Assembly (NCBI RefSeq): GCF_025399195.1 | Contig: NW_026252104.1 | Coordinates: 248,001-312,000, forward strand | Direction: 5' to 3' | Source: Umbelopsis ramanniana AG | Taxonomy: Eukaryota > Mucoromycota > Umbelopsidomycetes > Umbelopsidales > Umbelopsidaceae | DNA: 64,000 bases | Part shown: one piece after another, positions 55,288 through 64,000 of the stretch | Position numbering within the stretch: the first letter of the stretch is position 1 | Layout of the letters: each line of letters opens with the position of its first letter | The notes under the pieces: generated by a model | Databases searched by the model: none | Told to the model about the DNA's origin: nothing | The model's input: the letters and a program-made list of their open reading frames with translations, nothing else | Program-made: the position numbers and the translations under genes

Positions 55288-57296
55288 TTACCGAGCGCTA
55301 AAGGCAACATTGTCTTGTGACCTCCATGTTTCCCGAAGTTGCTGTTGTTGCAGGTATAAAGCTTTTTCTTGGTTACTTCGACCAAGGTGAACCAGCTGCT
55401 CGTATGGCTTGCGTGGTGGAGGGAATGGGCCATCAGTAATGAAAGAGAAGGCATCAGCCAAAGCCTTGCCGAGGAGAACCAGCGACTTTCTGTTTCTCCT
55501 CTTCCGCTTTTGCTCGATCTCGGTGGGCTCTTGGGTAGTTGGTACCTCACTACTCTCGACGCTCATCGCATTATGCATAGCGTCCGAAGGCATTGATAGC
55601 CTTGACCGGACACTGGTATTAGGGGAATCCTCTAACATGATTTCCTGATGTAGTGGCGATGAACGAGTCTCCATCAGTTTTCCAGGTCTGTTTGATGGTG
55701 AGTTTATGTTCTGGCTCAAAGCGTATTGTTGACGCTTCTCAGCTATGGCCTCCATGAGTGCGTCTCGGGTGTCTTTGACAGTGAGTGGAGGGGCCGGTGA
55801 GGTCGTCCTTTTAGCTACAAGCTGCTTGGGTGGCGGTGATGGTATAGCTGTGTCGAAAAGAGACTCAGGAGGAGTCTTTTCTTTGGGAATTATTTGGTAC
55901 GGCTTGAGCCACGGATGGAAGATGATTAAATCAAGTGATGCTCTCGTCAGATCGGGCGCTAACAGGCGTCTCAGTAAATCCTTGACATCTATTGCAAATA
56001 CCGTCAGTTGTTTGAATGTGAAACATGCTATGCACCCCCCCGCGCACCACCCGATACATACTGTCTGAATACTCGTCCGGTATCGTGAAATCAGCTGTCA
56101 ACATTTTTCGGAACAACTGTTTGTCGTTAGGAGCTGAGAAAGGATATCGTCCTATCAGCATTTTGAACAAAGATATGCCGAGAACCCAAACATCAACTTG
56201 ATTGCTGATGTATTTTCGGTGAGATATGATCTAAGTGGAATGGTGTTAGCAATGTCAAAATGCGTAGGGGGAGGGCGGAACAGATAGGGAGGTTTGCTTA
56301 CCTCTGGGGCAATATATTGTACATTGCTGAACGAGGCAATAACATGAGTATTTTGGATCATTTTTACTATCGCAAAGCATCTCCATCGATCCTGATGGCA
56401 CTTACCCTTGGAATCGTCTATATTCTCCTTCATCGTCCTCGTCAAACTTGAATTTAACCCATTCAACGTTGTCTTCTTGATTGAACAAAACCTCCATTTC
56501 TCGCGGAGGTCTTTGCAAATTTTGCTGCTTTCTAGCATATGGCGGGTTATCCAAAATAGCTGATGAAGTAGCATCCACATGACCGAGCAATTCGATTTGC
56601 TCTTGCTGCTGCTGGAACTTGTATGCAGCATGCAGCATTTTGGCAAATTTTCGTTTGCATTCCTTTTCGTTACCTATGAGTACAGGTTTGAATTGGGGCT
56701 CTAGTGATTTCTTTGGTGAGGTTGAAGATGGCGAAACAGGACTGGTTGTTGTAGTAGTGGTGCTATCTTCCGTCTCGGGAAGAATATCATCATCCTCCAG
56801 ATCATCGGAATGGACTTCATCTTCTTCAGGGATAGTATACAGAAAATCCTCAATCGAGCCTGTAGAAGCTCTCTGTCGCGTAGTTGGCGGTGGGCGCTAT
56901 TTTCATGTAGGGGAAAAAAAAAGGCGGGTTAGTGGAAGGCAACTCTACCCAACTTGTCAGATTTTTAAAGGGGTTACTTACTTTAAACAGGTCACTCATA
57001 TCTGCTGGCAAGTTCTGTACAACTTTGACAGCATGAGAAAAGCCAACTCGTCTGGATGCACTAACCGCTGGTAATGGAGGTTCCATAGGAGACAAATTTC
57101 GCCAATCTCGGTTGGATGAAACGATACGAGAGTGATCTTTGACTGAACTTGCTTCTGCAATATGCCTGAAGAAGGCCTGCCTTCGACTTTTACGATTGGG
57201 CTTTTCAGATGATGACTCCTCATGTTGTGAACGATGGCTGATTTGTTTTGCAAAATTGGTCAACGCGTGCACTGGACGTTGAAAAAAATTAGGCAT
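55288..57296 (-). CDS. kinase-like protein lacking N-lobe and catalytic motifs (pseudokinase)
   Basis: Five exons: 57296-56982, 56896-56406, 56326-56302 (25 nt), 56230-56062 and 55988-55288; 566 aa. The only kinase-like part is about 200-362: NVQYIAPE (273-277 region), then a good C-lobe, NQVDVWVLGISLFKMLIGRYPF, RKMLTADFTIPDEYSD, LLRRLLAPDLTRASLDLIIFHPWL. Upstream, where HRD and DFG should lie, the chain reads PPYARKQQNLQRPPREMEVLF and EWVKFKFDEDDEG: neither motif is there. No glycine-rich loop or VAIK lysine is found in residues 1-200, which are basic then acidic and Thr/Ser-rich. The C-lobe is closest, by eye, to Tribbles or SNF1/CAMK-type kinases. The C-terminal 200 residues are Ser/Pro- and Gln-rich with a basic patch (KRKRRNRKS). 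It is probably a scaffold or regulator; all splice sites are standard, so this is not a decayed gene. Confidence 0.78.
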
Positions 57297-58070
57297 ACTA
57301 TATCATGAAAAAGGAGAGACTATATAGTGGAGGGGCAACGTATCAAGCCGCAAATGATGAAGATGAAGAAGAAGAAACAGAAGTGAGTGGTTGGTGCTCT
57401 TCAGTCAACGAGCGCTACCAGTGCTACGGCGAGCAAGAAGGTAGAGAAGAAAGGAAGAAAAGCTGGGTGGGAAGGGGGGGGGGATTTCCCATCTTTACGC
57501 TGTTGTTGTGCGAGTCCGGACGACGGAGATGGTTTCCGAGTGTACAAGCATGTGCTACGAAGGCATTAATTGAGCCTCAAGCAATAAGAAAAAAGGTGCC
57601 TTCACTGATATGCAGCCTTTTTCAGCCAAAACGTGCTGATGGTGCATCGAGAAGGGCTGCTTGAGATTTTCACTTGCGGATGACAAAGGTAACCAGCCAG
57701 CCGTACAGTTCAAGCCTTTGTGCGACATTTGATTTGGTGCATAGCACAAAAAGGATCTTTTTATATCGTCGTATTGGTGCCGATGCGGTGATCGTCAGCA
57801 TGCGCGAATACCTAAGAAAAATCAGGGATCGAACGAACACCATACCTAACCCGAGACATTTTTGGGGGGATCAATGCGTTCACGTTGACAAGCTTCCCCC
57901 AAATGCCTGAACAAAACATCCGTTTTTTCACAGACAATGGCTTCATCCTTTCCATGCCGCGGTATATAGATTGTGTGTAGTATTTTTTTTTTCTATTCAG
58001 GTTTTGTAAAAACAATGAGCAATACAAAAAGTTATATTTGAGTAATCAAAGCAAAATGCTTTCGATTTTT
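57297..58070. other. intergenic, no gene seen
   Basis: Promoter of the kinase-like gene and 3' flank of QCR8. It includes a purine-rich segment (about 57360-57480) and poly-G. Short frames only. Confidence 0.55.
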
Positions 58071-58488
58071 TTAGTGACCAGCAGCTTCAGCATGACCAGC
58101 CTTGGAAAGAAGGTACTCGTGGCGAGCGGTAGCCCAGGTGTAGATTCCGTAACCGATACCGAAGGCGACACCAATGTAGGGAATTTGAGCAGAGACTCTG
58201 CGAGAGGTGTTGAAGATCATGGCGCGAGAAACACCGGCGAAAGGCTTTTGTTCGAAGGGTGAAAGGGCGTAAGTAGTGATACCCTGATAGAGAGAACATT
58301 GGTGATTAGTACAACGATTTGAGGGTCATGACCAATTGCACATGAAATGCTTGCTCACCTTTTGCTTGGGACCACCCATGTTACCCCACCAGCCTATGTA
58401 GAGCAAAATCAGTTAATAAACACAATGCGAGAGCTCTTCATAGTTGATATATGTCGAAGGACGTACCCATATATCCGTGACCACCCAT
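58071..58488 (-). CDS. QCR8: cytochrome bc1 complex subunit 8 (Qcr8)
   Basis: Three exons: 58488-58467, 58393-58359 and 58283-58071; 89 aa. The sequence MGGHGYMGWWGNMGGPKQKG leads into ITTYALSPFEQKPFAG, one membrane helix (IPYIGVAFGIGYGIYTWA) and a tail ending SKAGHAEAAGH. This matches Qcr8 (UQCRQ), a small subunit of complex III that crosses the inner membrane and touches cytochrome b; it is needed for early assembly around Cob. The two first exons (22 and 35 nt) are too small for a frame search. Together with NDUFS3 this window carries parts of two respiratory complexes, each with its own promoter. Confidence 0.95.
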
Positions 58489-60094
58489 TATATGATACAA
58501 TCTGTTAGTTGAGAGTTTATAGAGAGTGTTTGATGTTTGGAGACGGCTGGTGTAAATACACCTTTGGCGACGTCATCAAATTTTGGACGTGGGCTGTGAT
58601 TGGGTGGGCCACTGTCGCTTTATCCCAGCACTGAGAAATCTTTTTTTCTTGTTAGAGCAAAGAGAGAAAGAAAATGAGGTTCATACTTTTAAATAATTAG
58701 GGGCCAATCTGCCTTCAAAATGTTTAATGGCTTTCAATGTACCTTATCTGCTCTCACTTCCTATAGGCTATCTCAGAATTTACGACAGTGAACAAAGGAT
58801 TGTGAGACCTGAGAACAACTCGGTGGATTATGATATGTATTGTATGGCATGGCTGCGATTAGCCTGTATGCAAAACGATGCTCTGGAGCTTTTCATAAGA
58901 AGTAAAAAATAGAAAACGATTGAAGCAAGCAACTAAATGTGGTAAATAGCCCATTCCATAAGCCTTATTCAGCGGTCTACTGCATTGTAGGTTATTCATA
59001 ATATCATGCCGATTACAAGGCGAATAAATCAAATCCAGATATCATGCAGGCATATATATTTTTAATCCCAAAGAATATTATGCCAAGTCGAACACACTCA
59101 TGTAATTTTAGAAAAAGCTCCAATTGTCCCTATGCCGAAAGACTTGATGATCAGGGATACTGATAGGAGCGTGGCGACAGAGAACTACTTCTACTCATCA
59201 AAAAGTGCACAGCCCACTCTACCCATTGTATCATCTTTGTTCTATTTTACTTAATGTCACAACACATTTGTATGCTGAGCCCAAACATCACAAAAAGTTT
59301 AATTTCTATGTGTTTGTTTGTTGACACATCTGAAAACGTCCATTACAGCATTGCTGGTATTTTGGGATCGAATGCTGAAATCCAAGGTACCGCTAAAGCA
59401 AGATGCAGGGATTAAGGTATAATAAGCTGAGGTGATGTTTCAAGGCTAGGATTTCAATAACAATAGAATGCATAGGGACAGCAGTCAGCCATCACGTTTT
59501 CCTTTATCTGGTGAATATGGCAAGAGGTGTTTTCTGAGCCCAAAGCAAACCACAGTTGAAAACATCATTGTTTCATCATGGGGTTTTAGATGTAGTATGG
59601 CCGATCTTTTTTGATCTCTCTACCTTACCACACGGAGGTGTAATAGCAAGGGGATAAGTGAGTGTAGGTAGGTACGATTTTTACAGGCCGATCAAATTGG
59701 GTTTGGTGCGACGGGCCCGTTGCGGATAATGGCTTATCACTCAGTTCGGGCTCTCGCTCCAGGTAAGCCATTTCAACAGTTTTTTCCCGATCGACTAGTT
59801 ACACTATCTTTCTTTACCTCTCTTCTTCGCAAAAAGCGCTTTTTATTAAGGTAACTAGCAAGTGTGCTGGATAGACAATGATAGGGAGATGGTGTGTGAT
59901 GCTAGTTGCTCATAGCATCTACATTGAAGAGCCACCCCTTGATTAGTATGATATTGTTATTAAATGTCTCACAGCCTCCTCGTGCATTTCCCCCCTTCGA
60001 TATTTTTATATCCAGGCACTCCAGCACTTTTTAATACCTGGAATCTCGACCTACTTTCTCCTCTCCTTCAATTCTTTACAATCAGAAAGCTGAA
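58489..60094. other. 1.6-kb intergenic, no firm gene
   Basis: QCR8 promoter and the upstream region of the transporter gene. An ATG at 58727 opens a 61-codon frame with no recognisable features; it is not called. The last 100 nt are CT-rich leader. Confidence 0.55.
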
Positions 60095-61523
60095 ATGACT
60101 GTTAGACTTTCATCTCTCGATGCCGGCTCAGTCTGGCTTACGCTCTACTTCATCCTCAACTTATCACTCACGCTATTCAACAAGGCTATTTTGAACGACT
60201 TTGGTTTTCCATGGACTTTGACCGCCATTCATACATTGTGTGGAGCTATAGGAAGTTATTCTCTTTACCTTGCCGGAGTCTTCACCCCGGCCAAACTTGG
60301 CGACCATGAGAATATGGTCATGGTTTTGTTCTCGGTTCTCTATACTTTCAATATTGCTATCAGCAATGTTTCTCTGTAAGTTATTTGGGGAATTATTTTT
60401 CTTTTTGAAAGCCCCACTCTAACCCTATCCTCGTTCATAGCAAGTTGGTGTCTGTACCGGTACGCATCGATGTTGAAATATTTGTCTAATTTAAACGAAC
60501 CCAGTAGCGCTAAACCTAACTAATTTTACAGTTCCATCAAGTGGTCCGAGCCATGACCCCCGCTTTCACTATCGCGTTATCCATCATGTTTTTACAAAAG
60601 AGCTACTCTAAAATGGTTTACTTGTCACTTGTGCCGGTAGGGAAACTTGGTTTTAAAACAAGATCGTAGATATATGCGATAGCTCATCTGACATGTTGTT
60701 ATTATTATGCTAGGTGGTTGCCGGCGTTGCATTTGCCACGCGTGGCGAATACGATTACACCTTTATCGGATTCCTTCTCACCGTACTTGGAACCATTCTC
60801 GCTGCTATCAAAACTATTGTCACCAACCGAGTTCAAGTCGGCAGACTCAAGCTACACCCATTGGACTTGCTACTCAGAATGAGTCCCTTAGCCTGTATTC
60901 AGACTATCATTTATGCTCAGCTGACTGGAGAGATGAGCGCCGTTCGGGAATTCGCCGCCGAAAACATGTCGACCAACATGCTTTTTGGCCTATTAGCAAA
61001 CGGCGCCGTTGCTTTCTTGCTTAATGTTGTTAGTTTCACTGCCAACAAGAAGACCAGTGCCCTTACCATGACAGTTGCTGGTAAGTGAACACATCAGATG
61101 CGAAATGTTTTGGGTTAAATATAGAAATAGCTCCCAAAAAAAAATCCCACTAATTCGAACCAACTTCATTTTTTTTACTTGTTTTCAGGTAACGTAAAGC
61201 AAGTCTTGACCATTGTCCTTTCTGTTGTCATTTTCAACCTCCGTATCACTCCGCTAAACGGTGTTGGTATTCTCTTGACATTGGCTGGAGGAGCTTGGTA
61301 TACGTGAGTATTTTTCATTTTAGGCGATTCGGCTTTTTATAAATATATATCGTATTTTTCTTGGCAATGACTTAATGTTTATCCGATACATAGGCATGTC
61401 GAGATGACCCAAAAGTCTAAGCAACAGTCTCCTGTACTGCCCACCACTATGACGAAACCCGAAGATGAAGCCTTATTAGATCTGGACTATAACGAGAAGA
61501 AGCACGAAGAGGATCAAAAATAA
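60095..61523 (+). CDS. TPT-family (DMT superfamily) sugar-phosphate / nucleotide-sugar transporter
   Basis: Six exons: 60095-60375, 60441-60459 (19 nt), 60532-60636, 60714-61080, 61189-61303 and 61394-61523; 338 aa. About ten membrane helices. Family marks: LTLFNKAILNDFGFPWTLTA in helix 1 to 2, SVPFHQVVRAMTPAFT, the VTNRVQVGRLKLHPLDLL loop with its Lys/Arg pair, and GNVKQVLTIVLSVVIF near the end. These belong to the triose-phosphate translocator branch of the SLC35 group, in the Golgi or ER of fungi, moving nucleotide sugars or sugar phosphates in exchange. Substrate not readable. The C-terminus is acidic and Lys-rich (YNEKKHEEDQK), cytosolic. The 19-nt exon encodes KLVSVP and is supported by frame and by the family's sequence at that place. 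Confidence 0.9.
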
Positions 61524-62121
61524 AGGAAAAAAGACGCCGCCCGCAGGACAAGAAAGAACTGATCAAAACAAAAATGAAACTCTCCATATTTTGCATCCGC
61601 CTTTCCTTGCCCAACCCCATATTAACTTGCAACCAGTTTCTTTCGTCTTTTTTTTCTTCCTGTGCGTTGTTGTCTTTTTTCCATTGACCTCAGAATCTCC
61701 CTTCCCACTATTTGCTCTTTCCTTGTTATACCCTCCCGATCTCAACCTCCAATCGAAAGAACGGAGCTATGTAATTTTGTTTTTGCTTTGCTTAAGTAGG
61801 TTTGTGTTACAATCGTGTACAAGTTCCTTCCATGCCAAATAGACAATGGTTTTATAACATTCCACCCGCCTGCCTTTGCCATTTCAACATCTGTGGATTG
61901 AGAAGAGATAATATCTGTTACAGTGCAAAGATTTATTTAAAATGGAAAATAAGTGCGTCGATAGAATACAAAATATGACAATGCGATTAATTGAGAGGTA
62001 TTTTTCTTTCATTTAGTAGGAGTTGACTCCTTTTCTAGTAGGTCAGTTGTAACCTCTGAATTCTAGTTATTTGACGAGGACATTTCGCAATAACCAAACG
62101 AAATATAAAGAAAAATGTGAT
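61524..62121. other. convergent 3' flanks
   Basis: Between the stops of the plus-strand transporter and the minus-strand ABC transporter. T-rich and C-rich terminator-like DNA; no gene. Confidence 0.6.
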
Positions 62122-64000
62122 TTAACGACGTGGCTTACGGAACAACCAGACGAAGAACACGAAGGCGACGATGTTGAACAGGCAGAAAGCGCAAACAATG
62201 CCAAAGTCTCTCCAGCGGTTGTTGTAGTCCCATCCGATAGTTTGAGAGTAGAAGTCACTACCATCACTGTACTGACAAACCTTGCAGCTAGTGGTATCGT
62301 CGGGGTTGGCAACATAACCGGGAGCTGATTGGAAGTAAGGTGCAAGATATTGTCCGCAAGATTGGCCAGGTGGTGGGATGAGAGTGAACAAGTCATTCTC
62401 GTCACAAACAACCTTGACACCATATAGAGCATTGACGACTAGTCCTTCAATAGCGTAATGATATGGATCTAAAGGAAGAACATTAGAATCGATGTTATCT
62501 GTAGTTTAAAACAAGATGGAAACTTAGCCTTACCTAGCCAATACATCCATGAACTCCAGAAGTGTGGCATAGCAGATGGGGGCTGAACAATACCAGCGAA
62601 CAAGATAAGGATGGAAGTAAAGAATGGATTGATGACAGCAGCCATGGTAGGAGTTGAGGAGAATGAAGCAATGGCGAAACCCAATGAGACAGCCAAAAAC
62701 AAGAAGACGACAAACAAGATGTAGAAATAGCCAATACGTTCAGAGCCTGTGGGAAGTCCTGCGGTCCAGTAGAAACAGAACATGAAGATAGCGGCCAGGA
62801 CAATGATGTAGGGGATTTCAACGAAAAGACAGGTCAACGCAAATGGACCCCAACTGTAATACTTGGAGGCATATTCACGACGGAACCATTGCCGTTCTTG
62901 CATGAAACGAGGTTGAGCCAGAATAATAAGGGAGTTAGACATGATAAGACTGGTGAAGACACAGAACATTCGGTTTTGCATATCCGAAGCAGTGTTTCCA
63001 AGCTTCCAGAAAGAGAAACCAGAAATCAGACCACAGAAGCAAACATTGAAGAAACGACCAACGTTGTACGTAGGGGATCTCCACCATGAGACGTTCATGC
63101 GCTTGTAAACCAACCAGAATTGACCCCAGAAATTCAAAGAGTAAGCCGAGACATGATGCTTAGCGTGTTGATCAACAGCTCCGTGGATGTCTTCCAATTC
63201 TTGTTCAATAGCCTTGGATTCAGGTGAATCAGCCCATACATCGGCCCAATCCTTGGTGGCTTTTCCAGCAGTACCAGCACCGACAACTTCAAGAATGTAT
63301 TCAGCAGGATTAGCACTAGGGGAGCACTTGGGACCACCATGACCTTCGAAATATTGAATCATAGTTTGGGAATCAGCACCAATTTCACCGAAGTAAGCAG
63401 TACGTCCACCACGGACCAAAAGGAGCAAGTGGTCGAATTGTTCAAAGAGAGTAGCGGAAGGTTGATGGATGGTACAGAGCACGGGCCAACCAGCATCGGC
63501 AAGCTTGCGAATGAAGCGGACAATGTTGTAGGAAGATTGAGCATCGAGACCAGAAGTGGGTTCATCCAAGAAAAGAAGCTTAGGCTTTCCAACCAATTCG
63601 ACACCAATAGTAAGACGCTTGCGTTCTTCAACAGAGATACCAACACCAGATTCAATATCACCAATGAGAGCATCGGCAATCTTTTCCATTTCCATAAGCT
63701 TAAGAATTTGTTCGACATACGCATCCTTTTCAGCCTTTGGAACGTTAGCGGGTTGACGGAGATAAGCAGAGAATTTGAGAGCTTCACGAACGGTAGCATT
63801 AGGAGAATGCACGTCCATCTGTTCACAGTAGCCAGTAGTACGTTCAAAGTCAGGACCGAGGGTTTCACCATTGATGTAAATGCGTCCATCAATCTTTCCG
63901 ATGGTCTTGCGCTTGGCCAAGACGTCCAGAAGAGTAGTTTTACCAGCACCAGAAGATCCCATAAGGGCAGTCAAATGTCCAGGTTTGACAAAACCACCGA
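62122..64000 (-). CDS. PDR-type ABC-G transporter, C-terminal half (cut by window edge)
   Basis: Visible exons: 64000-62534 (continues past the edge) and 62468-62122; about 603 residues. It opens inside the second nucleotide-binding domain: Walker A GSSGAGKTTLLDVLAKR, Q-loop region GYCEQMDVHSPNATVREAL, signature VGISVEERKRLTIGVELVG, Walker B LLFLDEPTSGLDAQSS and H-loop TIHQPSA. It then has six membrane helices with the PDR feature FMQERQWFRREYASKYYSW, a Cys-rich outer loop before the last helix (SCGQYL, CKVCQYSDGSDFY), and a basic C-terminal end (WLFRKPRR). Full-length PDR proteins have the order NBD-TMD-NBD-TMD and about 1400-1500 aa; the first half should lie beyond 64000. They export azoles, lipids or other hydrophobic compounds at the plasma membrane using ATP. 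All ATPase motifs seen are intact. Confidence 0.95.

Noticed and set aside
1-64000. tRNA genes
   Set aside because: I scanned both strands for A-box and B-box patterns (GWTCRANNC) and saw no match with a plausible cloverleaf. A covariance-model search would be decisive.
1-64000. Transposons or other mobile elements
   Set aside because: No transposase, integrase or reverse-transcriptase frame and no long terminal repeats were seen. The FAR1-like domain at 45154-47369 is related to Mutator DNA-binding domains, but the gene has no transposase core.

Overview
The window reads as nuclear DNA of a fungus, most likely an early-diverging (Mucoromycota-type) mould. The genes are compact, with introns mostly of 55-95 nt using GTAAGT-like donors and TAG/CAG acceptors, and with CT-rich leaders. 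Several genes encode mitochondrial proteins made in the nucleus (uS7m, complex I NDUFS3, complex III Qcr8). Fatty acid synthase is one fused polypeptide. The exact genus cannot be named from sequence alone. I saw no rRNA, tRNA, CRISPR array or mobile element; the non-genic stretches look like ordinary intergenic DNA. Splice sites were placed by hand from donor and acceptor consensus and reading-frame continuity; every multi-exon model closes in frame.

Layout. 1-9 kb: an MFS exporter and, upstream on the same strand, an intronless 1736-residue AMP-ligase / carrier / membrane / triple left-handed-helix megasynthetase. 9-21 kb: a gene-poor stretch with mitochondrial ribosomal protein uS7m, a 28-residue metallothionein, a coiled-coil protein resembling a kinesin-4 tail without a motor, and two small orphan proteins. 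21.8-34.4 kb: the nine-exon fused FAS (3931 aa, all eight domains). 35.9-44 kb: an NSUN-type RNA m5C methyltransferase, peptidyl-tRNA hydrolase, an LrgA-LrgB fused membrane protein, an Apd1/Aim32-type thioredoxin-like ferredoxin, and an ING-family PHD chromatin protein with a 6-nt micro-exon. 45-58.5 kb: a FAR1/Aft-type zinc-finger regulator, ribosomal protein eL29, the SAM-domain RNA-binding protein Vts1, a crotonase, NDUFS3, a small one-helix membrane protein, a catalytically dead kinase-like protein and Qcr8. 60-64 kb: a TPT/DMT sugar-phosphate or nucleotide-sugar transporter and the 3' part of a PDR-type ABC-G transporter cut by the window edge.

What stands out: (i) the 3616-8826 protein has the body plan of poly-lysine synthetase (activation domain, carrier, membrane segments, three tandem C domains), but its activation domain looks like a Pcs60/acyl-CoA-ligase type rather than an amino-acid one, which suggests an undescribed membrane assembly line; an MFS exporter lies next to it. 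(ii) The kinase-like gene at 55.3-57.3 kb has lost the N-lobe and the catalytic HRD and DFG motifs. (iii) The metallothionein is a perfect four-fold C-x-C array. (iv) The ING gene carries an in-frame 6-nt cassette exon.
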